This document shows positions 59,726 to 64,000 of a stretch of DNA of 64,000 nt, piece by piece (the first letter of the stretch is position 1; each line of letters begins with the position of its first letter). A model generated the notes under the pieces. The model searched no databases and had not been told where the DNA came from. It saw nothing but the letters and a program-made list of their open reading frames with translations. Made by a program: the position numbers and the translations under genes. Origin of the DNA: an uncultured Bryobacteraceae bacterium (GTDB lineage: Bacteria; Acidobacteriota; Terriglobia; Bryobacterales; Bryobacteraceae); NCBI GenBank assembly GCA_938003835.1, contig CALKXJ010000001.1, positions 1 through 64,000 on the forward strand. Direction: 5' to 3'.

Positions 59726-60717
59726 TTATCCCCGCAGCGCCCGCTCGATCGCCTCGGCGATCAGCCGGCCGTGGAACCGTCCGTTTTCGATGAAGATCTC
59801 GTTGGTGTGCATGCCGGCGACGATCACACCCGCGAGATAAATCCCCTTCCGCGCGCTCTCGAGGGTCTCCGGATCGGTGTATGGGCGCTGGGTTTCGGGC
59901 TCGAAGGTGATGCCGTGAGCGGCCAGGAAGTCGATATCGGGATGGTAGCCGGTCAGGGCGAAGACGAAGTCGTTGGGGAGCGTGAGGAGACCCCCGGGGG
60001 TTTCGACGTCGATCTCGTGCGGCCGGATGGCCGTCACGCGGGAATTGAAGTAGGCCCGGATCTCACCGGCGGCGATCCGGTTCTCGATATTCGGCTTGAT
60101 CCAGTACTTGACGCTGTCCGACAGCCCGGCGCGGCGGTGGATGAGCGTGACGCGCGCCCCGGACCAGTGGAGCTCGAGGGCGGCGATCGCCGCCGAGTTC
60201 TTGCCGCCGATTACCGCCACCTCCTGGCCGAAGTAAGGGTGCGGCTCCTTGTAGTAGTGCATGACCTTGTCGAGTTCTTCGCCGGGCACCCCGAGCAGGT
60301 TGGGCCGGTCGTAATAACCGGTGGCGAGGATCACCTTGGCGACCCGGTAGGCGTGCGGGCAGCCGTGGCGGTCGGTGGTGCGCACCGTGAACCGCCCGTC
60401 CTGGCCCTCGATGCGGTCGACGCGCTCGTACTGGTGAATCTCGAGCCCGTAATGTTCGGCGACGCGGCGGTAGTACTTGAGCGCCTCCAGGCGCGTGGGC
60501 TTCTCATAGAGCGACGTCATCGGGATGTCGCCGATCTCGAGCAGCTCCGGCGTGGTGAAGAAGGTCATGTAGGTCGGGTAGTGGTAGATGGAGTTCACCA
60601 CGCAGCCCTTGTCGAAGACAACGGCCGGAATCCGGCGCCGCTTCAGCTCGATGGCGCAAGCCAGGCCCGTCGGGCCGGCGCCGACAACGGCGACGGCGTA
60701 GTCGGCGCCGGCAGGAC

Positions 60718-60721
<4 letters not shown>
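59726..60721 (-). CDS. ypdA: YpdA family putative bacillithiol disulfide reductase
   Basis: The 331-residue flavoprotein begins with a dinucleotide-binding motif (VAVVGAGPTGLACAIEL) and has the second NAD(P) motif EVAVIGGKNSAAIAALEL. YPTYMTFFTTPELLEIGD and KYWIKPNIENRI are characteristic of the YpdA group, which reduces bacillithiol disulfide. This suggests a bacillithiol-using organism. Start GTG at 60721 overlaps the alaS stop by 4 bases (GTGA), so it is coupled to alaS. It lacks the CxxC of thioredoxin reductase, which supports YpdA. Confidence 0.88.
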
Positions 60722-63354
<2,633 letters not shown>

Positions 63355-63388
63355 GTTACCTATTTTCCCATAGCGGCAACGGGCGGCT

Positions 63389-63394
63389 TATAAT
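63389..63394 (+). promoter_or_regulatory. Probable -10 box for the terminal amidohydrolase
   Basis: A perfect TATAAT lies eight bases before the GTG start at 63403 and no ribosome-binding site intervenes. The expected transcription start would fall at or next to the start codon, suggesting a leaderless message. Confidence 0.55.
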
Positions 63395-63402
63395 GGCGGA
63401 TC

Positions 63403-64000
63403 GTGCGGCGGAGAGAGTTTCTTGGCGTCACCGGAGCGGCATTGTGGCATGCGGCCGGGGCCGGGCCGGGCGTGCCGATCATCGACACCCACGTCCACCT
63501 GTTCGACCCGGAACGGCCGCAAGGGGTGCCCTGGCCCGCCAAGGGCACGGTGATGTACCGCACGACGCTGCCTCCCCTGCTTCGCCAAGTGACCCAGGGT
63601 CTCGGCGTCGTAGGCGCCGTGGCGGTCGAGTGCAGCCCCTGGCTCGAGGACAATCAGTGGCTGCTGGAGGTCGCCGACTCGGACCCCATCATGGTGGGCG
63701 TTGTCGGCAATCTCGAACCCGGAGGGGCGGATTTCCGCAAGCATCTCGAGCGCTTTGGCCGCCACCGGCTGTTTCGCGGCCTTCGCAACGGCGCGATGTG
63801 GAAAGACCCGCTTCGCGCCGGGGTGGTGGAGGATCTCAAGGCGTTTGCCGAGGGCGGCTTCACGCTCGACATGGCCTCGCTCCGGCTGGATTCCTTCGAG
63901 GCGCTGGTGCGCCTAACCGAGCGGGTGCCGAGCCTGAGGGTGGTCATCGACCATCTGCCGGCCTTCCCCGTGCCACAGGAAGCGGTCGAGCGCGCCCGTT
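63403..64000 (+). CDS. Tat-exported TIM-barrel amidohydrolase (C-terminus outside window)
   Basis: About 199 residues are visible. The N-terminus has a Tat-type signal (MRRREFLGVTGAALW) followed by the amidohydrolase-2 start VPIIDTHVHLFDPERP, whose two histidines bind metal. Further blocks (MVGVVGNLEPGGADFRKHL, FRGLRNGAMWKD, RVVIDHLPAFPVP) match the sugar-lactonase/amidohydrolase_2 group such as L-fuconolactonase-like enzymes. Substrate is unknown. Start GTG 63403 is used because a TATAAT lies just before it. Confidence 0.82.
   Translation, partial: MRRREFLGVTGAALWHAAGAGPGVPIIDTHVHLFDPERPQGVPWPAKGTVMYRTTLPPLLRQVTQGLGVVGAVAVECSPWLEDNQWLLEVADSDPIMVGVVGNLEPGGADFRKHLERFGRHRLFRGLRNGAMWKDPLRAGVVEDLKAFAEGGFTLDMASLRLDSFEALVRLTERVPSLRVVIDHLPAFPVPQEAVERAR

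Noticed and set aside
63355-63402. T-box leader for alaS
   Set aside because: Only 48 bases separate alaS from the divergent gene, too short for a T-box, and no T-box sequence is present.

Overview
The window is a high-GC, gene-dense bacterial chromosome segment. I infer an Acidobacteriota member, most likely of the Bryobacterales/Solibacter group. The reasons are the large TonB-dependent receptors with an N-terminal carboxypeptidase-regulatory domain, the many twin-arginine (Tat) secreted sugar-modifying enzymes, a PEP-CTERM protein, a YpdA-type bacillithiol reductase and paralogue-rich carbohydrate loci. No rRNA, tRNA, CRISPR array, transposase gene or prophage was seen. No gene-free stretch exceeds about 230 bases.

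Bases 1-14.5 kb (all minus strand) hold two carbohydrate-uptake loci. The first is a tight operon of ECF sigma factor, zinc-finger anti-sigma factor, TonB-dependent receptor and a large secreted CBM9-like/alpha-beta hydrolase whose nucleophile position is not serine. The second has a TonB receptor flanked on both sides by two related outer-membrane barrel proteins, preceded by a tandem pair of related secreted proteins of unknown function.

Bases 14.6-20.9 kb hold two Gfo/Idh/MocA oxidoreductases, a decayed DNA/RNA nuclease gene, an unknown membrane protein, a REP-like inverted repeat, a Tat-exported aldo/keto reductase that has lost its catalytic residues, and a methanol:corrinoid methyltransferase (MtaB) homologue with all zinc ligands. 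Bases 21-28.2 kb are more housekeeping: an EF-G2-type GTPase, a cupin, a MltD-like lytic transglycosylase, a secreted sugar-isomerase-fold protein, greA and a CDP-alcohol phosphatidyltransferase.

Bases 28.2-34 kb contain a secreted glycoside-hydrolase-like protein next to the collapsed remains of a TonB receptor, then acpS and a nickel regulon: nikR divergent from nikM(N)-nikQ-nikO, with a dyad between them that looks like a NikR operator. Bases 34.3-47 kb hold dtd, a GHMP kinase, glycogen phosphorylase, two more sugar-isomerase-fold proteins, a LysR regulator, a nucleoside hydrolase, a three-gene ABC-2 exporter and a secreted VOC protein.

Bases 47-64 kb hold an enolase-superfamily dehydratase, flaG and fliS without fliD, an isolated nuoB, malQ, a PEP-CTERM protein, folK-ruvB-ruvA, rsmE, adenosine deaminase, glgB, a small heat-shock protein, ypdA-alaS and a truncated amidohydrolase. 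glgP, malQ and glgB would together handle storage glucan turnover although they are not in one operon. Read as a whole, the window suits an organism that degrades plant or microbial polysaccharides, imports oligosaccharides through TonB receptors and oxidises or isomerises sugars partly in the periplasm.
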